A stretch of DNA of 64,000 bases from Crotalaria pallida (GCA_037953625.1 CM075655.1:80875501-80939500); one strand, 5' to 3'. Positions 1 to 13,900 are shown, counted from the first letter of the stretch. Made by a program: numbers and translations. Notes: generated from the letters alone by a model not told the origin.

Positions 1-807
1 CAAATATTAAGCTTCCCCCTTACCTTAGGTTCGTGCTTGATCCAAAACATTGCAGAGAGAAAGACTCCAACATAGATTTCCATTAAATCCACAAAATCGA
101 GCTTCAAAGTCAGCTCCAGAAACCAGAAGCTGAGGTTTGACAGTACCAACACCTCAACTTGGCAAGCTTCGTTCTCAAACTCCAGGAACTCTCAGCTCAC
201 ACACTTTATATCAATACAAAGCCCTTGATGTGAGCTTTGTAACGGTGTATCACTCATGTTCTAACTCTCAGAAACGAAGGAGAATTTCAGAGACGAATTC
301 ACGAACCCTAAAAACAGAGTTTCAGCACTAAATTCAGAGAATCAACCCAAATTCATCAACAATCCCTCCTTTTATAGAGAAATCAAGCTTACATGCATCA
401 CGACGCGTGTTTCCCACTAATCCTGGGCTGATTTCGTGGCGAATTCTGGATTTAAAAGCATGATTACTCATCAAACGCACTAATCCCAATTTCTGAGTTC
501 ATCGTGTAACCGGTTACAAAGCCCTTCTAACCGGTTACATACTGATAAAATTCAAAAATTAATATTTTAATTACTCTTTCTTCAAAAACCTTTTTGATAT
601 TGCAATTAGGTCCCAACCCAAGGACTAAATTACAATATTCACATTTTTGTACAAAATAACCATATAAAAATATATCCCATATTTTTATACATAAAAACAC
701 ATAATGTACAAAAACCAAAACCTTTAAAATTAATATAAATCAATTATAAAATAATTGTTATAATTAATTTCTTGGTTATTTGGGAGAAGAAAATTAGGGG
801 TGTCACA
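1..807 (-). mobile_element. LTR of Tekay/Del-like Ty3/gypsy element (array LTR 1, cut by window edge)
   Basis: Same sequence as 6699-7505 and 13386-14192. It ends at a TGTCACA terminus followed by a CT-rich strip (808-822) that is the polypurine tract read on the minus strand. The element is therefore on the minus strand and this is the 3' LTR of internal region 1. Only the last quarter of the roughly 3.2-kb LTR is inside the window. It carries a pair of TAACCGGTTA-type palindromes near 505-540. Small open frames here are not genes. Confidence 0.85.
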
Positions 808-2204
808 CTGCTCCCCCACTTAAAAGGAATTTCGTCCCCGAAATTCATCTTTTGAAATTTTCCCACTTTTCCAAAGTATTTTTATACTAGAAAACTTCAT
901 CTAGCTCCCAAAAATTTATTCTTTAGGGTCCTCCCTCACTTAAAAGTGTTTCGATATAGTTCTTTTATTTCGAAACATTTCTAATAAAACCTTTCACTTT
1001 AAACCAAAATTCTTTGCATAAAAACTCTTAGGTGGAAGAATTTCTTTTAAAAGAAATAATCTTTACACTTCACATAAATATTCTTCAATTAAAACACTTT
1101 CCAATAAACTTGTTGGAAAAACCTTTTTGGGCTGCGCACTCTGATTTCTCGAGCACGATCAAAGAAACATTTGTATGACTTTATTCCTTAATAGTCTGAG
1201 ACATTAGGGTGATCAGTCCTAATATTCAAACCACTAATAACAAAATCATCCCTTTCAGATATAATCTTTCGCGAGAAAGACCATACGACAGGTCTTTAAG
1301 TTAGATGAACTTAAAGATAGGGTAATTATCACTATCAGACTTAGTTAGATAGTCAAGTTCTAGAGACAAATCTTTGGGGAGACAAAGATTTGTCCTATCC
1401 CGGTGGTTGTTAATCTCTCTAGCCATAACTGATCTTTCTATTTCTGTAGTGTCCACAAATATTATCACATCCAACTGTGATAAGGGTTTTGATCACAGAA
1501 AATTGAAATTGAACTTACAGGATATTGATATTCTCAAACGATTAGATTAACGTAATCGAAAAACATTTGACTACGTTAACTCAGATCAAAGGAAGAGATA
1601 GGCTTGGGTTGTCTACGTCAGGATCACACTCAACTCTCATCTCAACCGGTGAATTCTTCTTGTGCTGGATTCGTCCATTTCTTTCTCACCTTTTCCTTCA
1701 AGACAATTTGGTGAATAATACTCCAGCTTCCTACAATCGGAATCTGCTATTCCCTTAGGTACATCACAACTAAACTCAAAGTGATGTGCCTCACAGTTTT
1801 CACCTTGAGATGGACAAATGTTCCCTTTCCTATTTCATCCTTAGTCACTTTTCTCCAATCGAGGATTCCTTAACCTCGATATTTTCGTGGTTGATATTCT
1901 CCCATTTACTTTTCCTCTTTCTCCAGTTGGGCCTGTATTTCATCATTCTTTCTCTTATTCTAAACTCGGACCTTTCTCGCATGAAATTCATGTACTTTCC
2001 CATAGTCCTCATACATGCTTACCAACATCGAGAAATTCCTTATTCCTTGATAGTTGATAGCTAACTTGGGTTCGAACATAATCTATTCTTGAAGTTCATG
2101 CCTTTGGATCTCTCCTCTAGATTGTCCTAGACAACACTTCCTAAATTCCTTACTTCCATAATATATTTTCTAATATCCATAATCACAGCCTTTAATTCTA
2201 AAGA

Positions 2205-3560
2205 TTAAATCTCATTCGTTTCTTCATAGAGATCTAACTCTTTTTCCTCAAAAGTCAACTTCTCTTTCTTCTCTTCATCTTCTGGTGGTAATTCACGAAT
2301 CCGATTCAGGAATTTGTTGGTGATTGGCAACATTCCCCATCTAAGGCTAGATAGTTCCGCTTGCATTGCCAGACTTAGGTCTCTAAACTTCTCGATCAGA
2401 CTAACCTCCTTGACCATCATTGAGCTCACACGAATAGCCTTTCAGCTCAAATCGTCTGCGACTACGTTTGTTTTGCCAGGATGATAATGGAGCTCAAAGC
2501 CATAATCTTTAAGAAACTCCATCCATCGCCTTTATCTTACGTTCAACTCTTCCTCTTCTTATTGTGATTCATACTTTCGAACTCCAAACTTGTTCATGAA
2601 TCACAACCTTCTCATCTTAGTACCTATTGTTTCTTTTGCATCATTCAGCTAAATCCTCTACCTTCTCCAATTGGAGTAGCTTCTTAATTTCAACTCTCGA
2701 TTAGTCCATAAATATTATGATTCAATCCTCTTAAATCAATTTCAATGATGAATCAAGGCATTAAGTTATTTTACCACATTAAATCCTTTCCTTAAATTTT
2801 ACTTAGGTAATTGACATTGAGTTTGGATTGGAGGAAGATGTTTATTGATACCAAAAGTTCCTTCACAAATGACTTAAATTTTTAGTTTAAGCTTTCAGCT
2901 TCTAACCGGTTACAAGAAACTCTAACCGGTTTATGAAGTACAGTTTTTGAAATAAAACCAAAGAATTTCAAAAGCATTTTCTTTACATCATCCAATCCAA
3001 CTCAAAATAGGATTTATTCATAATCTAATACCTTGATTCCAACTGAATTCATCACTGAAACGATTTAAATCATAATATACTCACCCTTTTCCAGAATTCC
3101 TCTTGGACTAATCATATTATATTGGGGTATAATCCATCACTACCCTACTATAATTAAACAACATCCAATCATTTCCTACAATCAGGTGATCTTTCCAAGT
3201 CAACTTGGTCAGAGGCCATGCAATCTTTAGAAAATCCTTAAATACTCCGGCAATAGTACCCAGCCAGCCCTAAGAACTTCTTACTTTAAAGATCGCATGC
3301 CCTGCGAACTTAACTTCGCTCAACCAAAACTCATCTTTGGTGAGCTTAGCACACAACTACTCCCATTTGACCATTCCTGATGGTACCATATTATAACGGT
3401 AGTAGAGATAGAATCAGTTTCAAGAATTGACTTGATTCCAAACTCTATCGCTTTACTCAAAGGTAAACCTGACATCATTTCTTGAAACCCAGATTTCTTT
3501 AACCCCCTATTTCCTTCACTGCTGCCCAAAAGCAGACACATGGGTCCATTGGATTCCAGA
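2205..3560 (-). pseudogene. Degenerate Ty3/gypsy pol (RT, RNase H, linker), copy 1
   Basis: Read on the minus strand, pieces of a Tekay/Del-type pol appear in the right order but in shifting frames. At about 3420-3470 is the GLP..KAIEFGI block that precedes the RT. At about 3295-3340 is a DEFWLSEVKFAGH block from the end of the RT palm, so most of the palm is deleted between them. At about 3257-3283 is LGLAGYY. At about 2446-2530 is the RNase H end, RRWMEFLKDYGFELHYHPGK then VVADDLS, followed by TGA where this family has Arg (a CGA to TGA change). A 74-aa open piece at 2205-2429 is the linker before integrase. The RT catalytic aspartates are not seen. It cannot make a working polymerase. Confidence 0.8.
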
Positions 3561-4247
3561 TTCGAAACTTGGAAATCCTAATACAGGGTTGTTCTATTGT
3601 CATTAATCATGATTACTTGATTCCCCGGCTCCCAAACCGTGCTTAAGATCAAATATAATCATGACACAGGTAGTTAGACAGAGTCTAATACCTTAATAGA
3701 ACGATTCAGACATACCTGGGAAACAACTACAAGAAGATTTGTAGAATCCTCTGCTTTGAGATAGCAGATTGGATAAGGCATAGAGCAACTTTGATCAATT
3801 CCCGTATCCATAAGGAACAAAAGAAAGGATAGCTTTAAAGTTTAACAAACTCAACAAGGTTGATCTTTAAGGTAATAACTGCCCTACACTCGGTCTGAAA
3901 AGTTGATTAACTTTAACACTGGTGAGGGTAAATACTCTTCTCCAGAGTCAAGGACTTAACTAAAACTCCTAAAGATTTCCTTATCACTGGTTCTATGAGA
4001 ACTGAAAAACCAACACTATGGTTTTGGGTTTACAACATGTCTAAAGAGAAGCATACCACTATCATACTTCTACTTAGACTTCATAAAATACTTCTTAATA
4101 GCAGAATGAGCTACTTATCTAGAGCCATTTCCCATAACCTTATCTCTAGTTTGGTAGTATATGAAAGCATACTTCCCAAGAAACATTGCAGATATCGATG
4201 ACCAGCGTATTGGACCACACACCCAAGGACCAAGAGTCAGGACCATT

Positions 4248-4259
4248 GCTCTGATACCA
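4248..4259 (-). other. Primer binding site, initiator tRNA-Met type
   Basis: The minus strand reads TGGTATCAGAGC, the standard plant primer site complementary to the 3' end of initiator tRNA-Met. It lies 6 bases inside the LTR edge at 4266. This sets the element's orientation and the LTR boundary. Confidence 0.9.
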
Positions 4260-4265
4260 TAAAAA

Positions 4266-7200
4266 TGTAACACTCCTTTTATATCGTCTTACTTTATAAG
4301 AAAAGTAGTAAGTTTATGAATGCTGGGACTTGTTATTGTTGGAAAAAGATCTGAAAATAAGAATTATCCCTTTCCTTGAAAATTTATTTTCAAAACACTT
4401 GATTAATAAGGAAGGTGACTAGTAAAATCAGAGTTTGCGGAAACATAGTAAAATCATCATATTACATTCCTAAAATATGACAAGTGTAACAAGTCCATTA
4501 ATACCAAATAAGTATTATTATAAAACTGAATTCCTCTTATGATACCTCTTTTCAAAATATGTATCATATGAACTCTATTAAAAATAGATATGTTATAGAG
4601 CTGGTCACTGGTCCTTTGTCCAAACATCCTTCTGGTCGGATCCTTCGATATCTGTACAACGGGTTCCCAACCCACACTCTCTATACTCTGCATGCACCTA
4701 AGGGACATCTCCCCTTGCTGATTCTTGTGCAAGCTAAATGCACGATCAACACCTAATAAGGGCATGGGGGTTAGCTATACATATTCGCATAATCAAATGG
4801 GAATAAAACTAACATCCACAAGTCAACATGTAGCAAATCATGATGCATAATCATATGAGCACACCCGGTTAATCTTAATAATTCTTTCAATGTAGGTGGC
4901 ATGATGCATGATTTCCTTCCACAACTGAGGCCTCTAAAGTCCATCTTGGACGTCCATCCCATACATCCTTGTGTTCCCGGAACATCGACATTCGTTCCCA
5001 GAACGTAATGCCGAACCATACTTGGATAATAAGCATCACTCCCAGAGTGTGCACCACGTTCCCAGAACGTGTAGCAAACCATACTTGGAATAATAAGCAT
5101 CACTCCCAGAGTGTGCATCACGTTCCCAGAACGCATACGTTCCCAGAACGCATAAAAACCAGGTCCCGGACACTGGCCACGTATCTATAATGTGTCATCA
5201 AGTAGGTTGCAAATCAATGTGTTCCCAGAACACTAACATACGTTCCCAGAACGTATAAAAACCAGGTCCCAGACACTGACCACATATCTATAATGTGTCA
5301 TCAAGTAGGTTATAATTTGGTACTCCCGGAGTACCCTCCTCATATTCCCAGAATATGATAAACGTTCCTACCAACCAAACTTCCATTCTATATGGATGCA
5401 CAATCATTAAGGTTGGTTTTTATCTTTAATTCTATTATTATACCAATGTGTTCCCAGAACACTCACATACGTTCCCAGAACGTATCGCAAACCATACTTG
5501 GAATAAAATCAAGCACCACTCCCAGAGTGTGCATCACGTTTCTAGAACGTATCAAAGAAACCATGTCCCAGATAATGGCCACATTCCCAGAATGTGTCAT
5601 CAAGTAGGTTGCATCAATTTGGTACTCCTAAAGTACAGGGTCATGTTCCCAGAACATAACAAACAATCCTTGCCAACCTATTTCATTACTTTTCTCTATG
5701 CATGATTTGCATACATAATTACTAAGGTTGGTCCTTCTATTGATTCCACAATTATGACTTAGAAAAACACAACTTCTGAATGATATCTTGAGGTATGGCT
5801 TTACTCATAAAATTCACCTTTGAATTTAAATTTAGCATATGCTCATAGACCTGGATTGAGAGAATATAATTCTTACTAAAAACATAACTTTTATTTTTAA
5901 GTTTTCAGGTACTAACCGGTTACGTCATCACCTAACCGGTTAGAATTACAGACCTGATTATAAAACCACTAATTTTTAAAGAATCTTTTCTTGAATACTC
6001 TACTCAATCCATCACAAGGTTTTAGCATAATAGAATACCTCAAGTTCAACACATAATATCATTCAAAAGATCTAAATCATATTCCCATTTCACTTATGCA
6101 TAATTTCCTCTTGAAATTATCATTTGATGTTAAGGTATTAACTCCCAATTTTCAATCTGAATTATTACAATAAAATCAACTTCATTTCAGATTGAATTCC
6201 AGTGAAATTAGGGTCTAGATTTGAGTAACATTGATAAGACTACAGAACTGATTTCAGAAACTTATTTTCTTTGACAATTTTACAGTGTCTAACCGGTTAC
6301 AATTATCGAGTAACCGGTTAGATTGTGCAGTCAGCACACTGAAATATGAGGTTTTGCAAACCATTCTTTTCATTACTCAAATCTAACCAATTTTAACATT
6401 CAAAAGAGTTCATATACCTTAAGTAAACATGTTTAACCACAGAAACACATTCACCTTGCATGCATTCAATTTAGATACTCAAATTGCACATATTTCACAA
6501 CTTAATGCATCAATTCACATAATATCCAAATAAGTCATGAATCCAACATCAATATAGTTTGCATGCATCCAGATAACATTGCTCATAACAACAATTGAAC
6601 TCAGATGGGCCTCCAAGCCACTTAACCATTTTAACTTATGCCCTTTGAGTCTCTTGGTGACTCATCCTATATTCCACCACAATTTGTTCTCATTCTAGCA
6701 AATATTAAGCTTCCCCCTTACCTTAGGTTCGTGCTTGATCCAAAACATTGCAGAGAGAAAGGCTCCAACATAGATTTCCATTAAATCCACAAAATCGAGC
6801 TTCAAAGTCAGCTCCAGAAACCAGAAGCTGAGGTTTGACAGCACCAACACCTCAACTTGGCAAGCTGCGTTCTCAAACTCCAGGAACTCTCAGCTCACAA
6901 ACTTTATATCAATACAAAGCCCTTGATGTGAGCTTTGTAACGGTGTATCACTCATGTTCTAACTCTCAGAAACGAATGAGAATTTCAAAGACGAATTCAC
7001 GAACCCTAAAAACAGAGTTTCAGCACTAAATTCAGAGAATCAACCCAAATTCATCAACAATCCCTCCTTTTATAGAGAAATCAAGCTTACATGCATCACG
7101 ACGCGTGTTTCCCACTAATCCTGGGCTGATTTCGTGGCGAATTCTGGATTTAAAAGCGTTATTACTCATCAAACGCACTAATCCCAATTTCTGAGTTCAT

Positions 7201-7505
7201 CGTGTAACCGGTTACAAAGCCCTTCTAACCGGTTACATACTGATAAAATTCAAAAATTAATATTTTAATTACTCTTTCTTCAAAAACCTTTTTGATATTG
7301 CAATTAGGTCCCAACCCAAGGACTAAATTACAATATTCACACTTTTGTACAAAATAACCATATAAAAATATATCCCATATTTTTATACATAAAAACACAT
7401 AATGTACAAAAACCAAAACCTTTAAAATTAATATATATCAATTATAAAATAATTGTTATAATTAATTTCTTGGTTATTTGGGAGAAGAAAATTAGGGGTG
7501 TCACA
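4266..7505 (-). mobile_element. Shared central LTR of the tandem Ty3/gypsy array
   Basis: 3240 bp, bounded by TGTAACACTCC on the left and GGGGTGTCACA on the right, which are inverted TG..CA termini. It acts at once as the 5' LTR of internal region 1 and the 3' LTR of internal region 2, with no flanking host DNA on either side. It contains an array of small hairpins at 4972-5657 and pairs of TAACCGGTTA palindromes near 5915-5942, 6292-6322 and 7204-7237. Unusually long for an LTR, but typical of Tekay-type elements. Confidence 0.88.
4972..5657. repeat. Array of mini-hairpins with varying stems and a constant CCCAG core
   Basis: More than a dozen hyphenated inverted repeats of 11-17 bp share the centre TCCCAGA (or TCCCGGA) while both arms change together. 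Examples: TGTTC-CCG-GAACA at 4972-4984, CGTTC-CCA-GAACG at 4993-5005, CACTC-CCA-GAGTG at 5037-5049, ACGTTC-CCA-GAACGT at 5056-5070, and ATGTTC-CCA-GAACAT at 5643-5657. GTACTC-CCG-GAGTAC and CATATTC-CCA-GAATATG types occur near 5320-5360. The same array recurs at 11671-12335. Confidence 0.9.
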
Positions 7506-8903
7506 CTGCTCCCCCACTTAAAAGGAATTTCGTCCCCGAAATTCATCTTCTGAAATTTTCCCACTTTTCCAAAGTATTTTTATACTAGAAAACTTCATCT
7601 AGCTCCCAAAAATTTATTCTTTAGGGTCCTCCCCCACTTAAAAGAGTTTCGATATAGTTCTTTTATTTCGAAACATATCTAATAAAACCTTTCACTTTAA
7701 ACCAAAATTCTTTGCATAAAAACTCTTAGGTGGAAGAATTTCTTTTAAAAGAAATAATCTTTACACTTCACATAAATATTCTTCAATTAAAACACTTTCC
7801 AATAAACTTGTTGGAAAAACCTTTTTGGGCTGCGCACTCTGATTTCTCGAGCACGATCAAAGAAACATTTGTATGACTTTATTCCTTAATAGTCTGAGAC
7901 ATTAGGGTGATCAGTCCTAATATTCAAACCACTAATAACAAAATCATCCCTTTCAGATATAATCTTTCGCGAGAAAGACCATTCGACAGGTCTTTAAGTT
8001 AGATGAACTTAAAGATAGGGTAATTATCACTATCAGAATTAGTTAGATAGTCAAGTTCTAGAGACAAATCTTTGGGGAGACAAAGATTTGTCCTATCCCG
8101 GTGGTTGTTAATCTCTCTAGCCATAACTGATCTTTCTATTTCTGTAGTGTCCACAAATATTATCACATCCAACTGTGATAAGGGTTTTGATCACAGAAAA
8201 ATTGAAGTTGAACTTACAGGATATTGATATTCTCAAACGATTAGATTAACGTAATCGAAAAACATTTGACTACGTTAACTCAGATCAAAGGAAGAGATAG
8301 GCTTGGGTTGTCTACGTCAGGATCACACTCAACTCTCATCTCAGCCGGTGAATTCTTCTTGTGCTGGATTCGTCCATTTCTTTCTCACCTTTTCCTTCAA
8401 GACAATTCGGTGAATAATACTCCAGCTTCCTACAATCGGAATTGGCTATTCCCTTAGGTACATCACAACTAAACTCAAAGTGATGTGCCTCACAGTTTTC
8501 ACCTTGAGATGGACAAATGTTCCCTTTCCTATTTCCTCCTTAGTCACTTTTCTCCAATCGAGGATTCCTTAACCTCGATATTTCCGTGGTTGATATTCTC
8601 CCATTTACTTTTCCTCTTTCTCCAGTTGGGCCTGTATTTCATCATTCTTTCTCTTATTCTAAACTCAGACCTTTCTCGCATGAAATTCATGTACTTTCCC
8701 ATAGTCCTCATACATGCTTACCAACATCGAGAAATTTCTTATTCCTTGATAGTTGATAGCTAACTTGGGTTCGAACATAATCTATTCTTGAAGTTCATGC
8801 CTTTGGATCTTTCCTCTAGATTGTCCTAGACAACACTTCCTAAATTCCTTACTTCCATAATATATTTTCTAATATCCATAATCACAGCCTTTAATTCTAA
8901 AGA

Positions 8904-10259
8904 TTAAATCTCATTCGTTTCTTCATAGAGATCTAACTCTTTTTCCTCAAAAGTCAACTTCTCTTTCTTCTCTTCATCTTCTGGTGGTAATTCACGAATC
9001 CGATTCAGGAATTTGTTGGTGATTGGCAATATTCCCCATCTAAGGCTAGATAGTTCCGCTTGCATTGCCAGACTTAGGTCTCTAAACTTCTCGATCAGAC
9101 TAGCCTCCTTGACCATCATTGAGCTCACACGAATAGCCTTTCAGCTCAAATCGTCTGCGACTACGTTTGTTTTGCCAGGATGATAATGGAGCTCAAAGCC
9201 ATAATCTTTAAGAAACTCCATCCATCGCCTTTATCTTACGTTCAACTCTTCCTCTTCTTATTGTGATTCATACTTTCGAACTCCAAACTTGTTCATGAAT
9301 CACAACCTTCTCATCTTAGTACCTATTGTTTCTTTTGCATCATTCAGCTAAATCCTCTACCTTCTCCAATTGGAGTAGCTTCTTAATTTCAACTCTCGAT
9401 TAGTCCATAAATATTATGATTCAATCCTCTTAAATCAATTTCAATGATGAATCAAGGCATTAAGATATTTTACCACATTAAATCCTTTCCTTAAATTTTA
9501 CTTAGGTAATTGACATTGAGTTTGGATTGGAGGAAGATGTTTATTGATACCAAAAGTTCCTTCACAAATGACTTAAATTTTTAGTTTAAGCTTTCAGCTT
9601 CTAACCGGTTACAAGAAACTCTAACCGGTTTATGAAGTACAGTTTTTGAAATAAAACCAAAGAATTTCAAAAGCATTTTCTTTACATCATCCAATCCAAC
9701 TCAAAATAGGATTTATTCATAATCTAATACCTTGATTCCAACTGAATTCATCACTGAAACGATTTAAATCATAATATACTCACCCTTTTCCAGAATTCCT
9801 CTTGGACTAATCATATTATATTGGGGTATAATCCATCACTACCCCACTATAATTAAACAACATCCAATCATTTCCTACAATCAGTTGATCTTTCCAAGTC
9901 AACTTGGTCAGAGGCCATGCAATCTTTAGAAAATCCTTAAATACTCCGGCGATAGTACCCAGCCAGCCCTAAGAACTTCTTACTTTAAAGATCGCATGCC
10001 CTGCGAACTTAACTTCGCTCAACCAAAACTCATCTTTGGTGAGCTTAGCACACAACTACTCCCATTTGACCATTCCCGATGGTACCATATTATAAAGGTA
10101 GTAGAGATAGAATCAGTTTCAAGAATTGACTTGATTCCAAACTCTATCGCTTTACTCAAAGGTAAACCTGACATCATTTCTTGAAACCCAGATTTCTTTA
10201 ACCCCCTATTTCCTTCACTGCTGCCCAGAAGCAGACACATGGGTCCATTGGATTCCAGA
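8904..10259 (-). pseudogene. Degenerate Ty3/gypsy pol, copy 2
   Basis: Same remnants as at 2205-3560: pre-RT block, end of the RT palm, LGLAGYY, RNase H end with an in-frame TGA, then a 74-aa linker (8904-9128). The same RT deletion is present in both copies. Only scattered base changes separate the two, so neither copy is under selection for function. Confidence 0.78.
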
Positions 10260-10946
10260 TTCGAAACTTGGAAATCCTAATAAAGGGTTGTTCTATTGTC
10301 ATTAATCATGATTACTTGATTCCCCGGCTCCCAAACCGTGCTTAAGATCAAATATAATCATGACACAGGTAGTTAGACATAGTCTAATACCTTAATAGAA
10401 CGATTCAGACATACCTGGGAAACAACTACAAGAAGATTTGTAGAATCCTCTGCTTTGAGATAGCAGATTGGATAAGGCATAGAGCAACTTTGATCAATGC
10501 CCGTATCCATAAGGAACAAAAGAAAGGATAGCTTTAAAGTTTAACAAACTCAACAAGGTTGATCTTTAAGGTAATAACTGCCCTACACTCGGTCTGAAAA
10601 GTTGATTAACTTTAACACTGGTGAGGGTAAATACTCTTCTCCAGAGTCAAGGACTTAACTACAACTCCTTAAGATTTCCTTATCACTGGTTCTATGAGAA
10701 CTGATAAACCAACACTATGGTTTTGGGTTTACAACATGTCTAAAGAGAAGCATACGACTATCATACTTCTACTTAGACTTCATAAAATACTTCTTAATAG
10801 CAGAATGAGCTACTTATCTAGAGCCATTTCCCATAACCTTATCTCTAGTTTGGAAGTATATGAAAGCATACTTCCCAAGAAACATTGCAGATATCGATGA
10901 CCAGCGTATTGGACCACACACCCAAGGACCAAGAGTCAGGACCATT

Positions 10947-10958
10947 GCTCTGATACCA
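10947..10958 (-). other. Primer binding site, initiator tRNA-Met type (internal region 2)
   Basis: TGGTATCAGAGC on the minus strand, 6 bases inside the LTR that begins at 10965. Confidence 0.9.
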
Positions 10959-10964
10959 TAAAAA

Positions 10965-13900
10965 TGTAACACTCCTTTTATATCGTCTTACTTTATAAGA
11001 AAAGTAGTAAGTTTATGAATGCTGGGACTTGTTATTGTTGGAAAAAGATCTGAAAATAAGAATTATCCCTTCCCTTGAAAATTTATTTTCAAAACACTTG
11101 ATTAATAAGGAAGGTGACTAGTAAAATCAGAGTTTGCGGAAACATAGTAAAATCATCATATTACATTCCTAAAATATGACAAGTGTAACAAGTCCATTAA
11201 TACCAAATAAGTATTATTATAAAACTGAATTCCTCTTATGATACCTCTTTTCAAAATATGTATCATATGAACTCTATTAAAAATAGATATGTTATAGAGC
11301 TGGTCACTGGTCCTTTGTCCAAACATCTTTCTGGTCGGATCCTTCGATATCTGTACAACGGGTTCCCAACCCACACTCTCTATACTCTGCATGCACCTAA
11401 GGGACATCTCCCTTTGCTGATTTTTGTGCAAGCTAGATGCACGATCAACACCTAATAAGGGCATGGGGGTTAGCTATACATATTCGCATAATCAAATGGG
11501 AATAAAACTAACATCCACAAGTCAACATGTAGCAAATCATGATGCATAATCATATGAGCACACCCGGTTAATCTTAATAATCCTTTCAATGCAGGTGGCA
11601 TGATGCATGATTTCCTTCCACAACTGAGGCCTCTAAAGTCCATCTTGGACGTCCATCCCATACATCCTTGTGTTCCCGGAACACCGACATTCGTTCCCAG
11701 AACGTAATGCCGAACCATACTTGGATAATAAGCATCACTCCCAGAGTGTGCACCACGTTCCCAGAACGTGTAGCAAACCATACTTGGAATAATAAGCATC
11801 ACTCCCAGAGTGTGCATCACGTTCCCAAAACGCATACGTTCCCAGAACGCATAAAAACCAGGTCCCGGACACTGGCCACATATCTATAATGTGTCATCAA
11901 GTAGGTTGCAAATCAATGTGTTCCCAGAACACTAACATACGTTCCCAGAACGTATAAAAACCAGGTCCCAGACACTGACCACATATCTATAATGTGTCAT
12001 CAAGTAGGTTATAATTTGGTACTCCTGGAGTATCCTCCTCATATTACCAGAATATGATAAACGTTCCTACCAACCAAACTTCCATTCTATATGGATGCAC
12101 AATCATTAAGGTTGGTTTTTATCTTTAATTCTATTATTATACCAATGTGTTCCCAGAACGTATCGCAAACCATACTTGGAATAAAATCAAGCACCACTCC
12201 CAGAGTGTGCATCACGTTCCCAGAATGTATCAAAGAAACCATGTCCCAGACAATGGCCACATTCCCAGAATGTGTCATCAAGTAGGTTGCATCAATTTGG
12301 TACTCCTAAAGTACAGGGTCATGTTCCCAGAACATAACAAACAATCCTTGCCAACCATTTCATTACTTTTCTCTATGCATGATTTGCATACATAATTACT
12401 AAGGTTGGTCCTTCTATTGATTCCACAATTCTGACTTAGAAAAACACAACTTCTGAATGATATCTTGAGGTATGGCTTTACTCATAAAATTCACCTTTGA
12501 ATTTAAATTTAGCATATGCTCATAGACCTGGATTGGGAGAATATAATTCTTACTAAAAACTTAACTTTTATTTTTAAGTTTTCAGGTACTAACCGGTTAC
12601 GTCATCACCTAACCGGTTAGAATTACAGACCTGATTATAAAACCCCTAATTTTTAAAGAATCTTTTCTTGAATACTCTACTCAATCCATCACAAGGTTTT
12701 AGCATAACAGAATACCTCAAGTTCAACACATAATATCATTCAAAAGATCTAAGTCATAATCCCATTTCACTTATGCATAATTTCCTCTTGAAATTATCAT
12801 TTGATGTTAAGGTATTAACTCCCAATTTTCAATCTGAATTATTACAATAAAATCAACTTCATTTCAGATTGAATTCCAGTGAAATTAGGGTCTAGATTTG
12901 AGTAACATTGATAAGACCACGGAACTGATTTCAGAAACTTATTTTCTTTGACAATTTTACAGTGTCTAACCGGTTACAATTATCGAGTAACCGGTTAGAT
13001 TGTGCAGTCAGCACACTGAAATATGAGGTTTTGCAAACCATTCTTTTCATTACTCAAATCTAACCAATTTCAACATTCAAAAGAGTTCATATACCTTAAG
13101 TAAACATGTTTAACCACAGAAACACATTCACCTTGCATGCATTCAATTTAGATACTCAAATTGCACATAATTGCACATATTTCACAACTTAATGCATCAA
13201 TTCACATAATATCCAAATAAGTCATGAATCGAACATCAATATAGTTTGCATGCATCCAGATAACATTGCTCATAACAACAATTGAACTCAGATGGGCCTC
13301 CAAGCCACTTAACCATTTTAACTTATGCCCTTTGAGTCTCTTGGTGACTCATCCTATATTCCACCACAATTTATTCTCATTCTAGCAAATATTAAGCTTC
13401 CCCCTTACCTTAGGTTCGTGCTTGATCCAAAACATTGCAGAGAGAAAGGCTCCAACATAGATTTCCATTAAATCCACAAAATCGAGCTTCAAAGTCAGCT
13501 CCAGAAACCAGAAGCTGAGGTTTGACAGCACCAACACCTCAACTTGGCAAGCTGCGTTCTCAAACTCCATGAACTCTCAGCTCACAAACTTTATATCAAT
13601 ACAAAGCCCTTGATGTGAGCTTTGTAACGGTGTATCACTCATGTTCTAACTCTCAGAAACGAATGAGAATTTCAGAGACGAATTCACGAACCCTAAAAAC
13701 AGAGTTTCAGCACTAAATTCAGAGAATCAACCCAAATTCATCAACAATCCCTCCTTTTATAGAGAAATCAAGCTTACATGCATCACGACGCGTGTTTCCC
13801 ACTAATCCTGGGCTGATTTCGTGGCGAATTCTGGATTTAAACGTGTGATTACTCATCAAACGCACTAATCCCAATTTCTGAGTTCATCGTGTAACCGGTT

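Larger units (their letters stand above)
808..4265 (-). mobile_element. Internal region 1 of the tandem Ty3/gypsy array
   Basis: About 3.46 kb between two LTRs. On the minus strand it begins with a primer site for initiator tRNA-Met (4248-4259) and ends with a purine tract (822-808). It is too short for a complete gag-pol, and all frames are broken. Protease/RT, RNase H and linker remnants are recognisable at 2205-3560. Nothing was recognised in 3560-4240 (expected gag) or in 808-2200 (expected integrase), so the copy is non-autonomous or badly deleted. The second internal region, 7506-10964, is nearly identical. Confidence 0.85.
7506..10964 (-). mobile_element. Internal region 2 of the tandem Ty3/gypsy array
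   Basis: A near-identical copy of 808-4265, displaced by about 6699 bp. It has the same purine tract next to the LTR at 7505, the same pol remnants (8904-10259) and the same primer site (10947-10958). The shared broken frames, including the TGA in RNase H near 9145, show that the damage predates the tandem duplication. Confidence 0.85.

Noticed and set aside
4972..5657. CRISPR-like regularly spaced repeats
   Set aside because: Spacing is irregular, the repeated word changes in both arms, and the context is a plant LTR. It is a hairpin array, not CRISPR.
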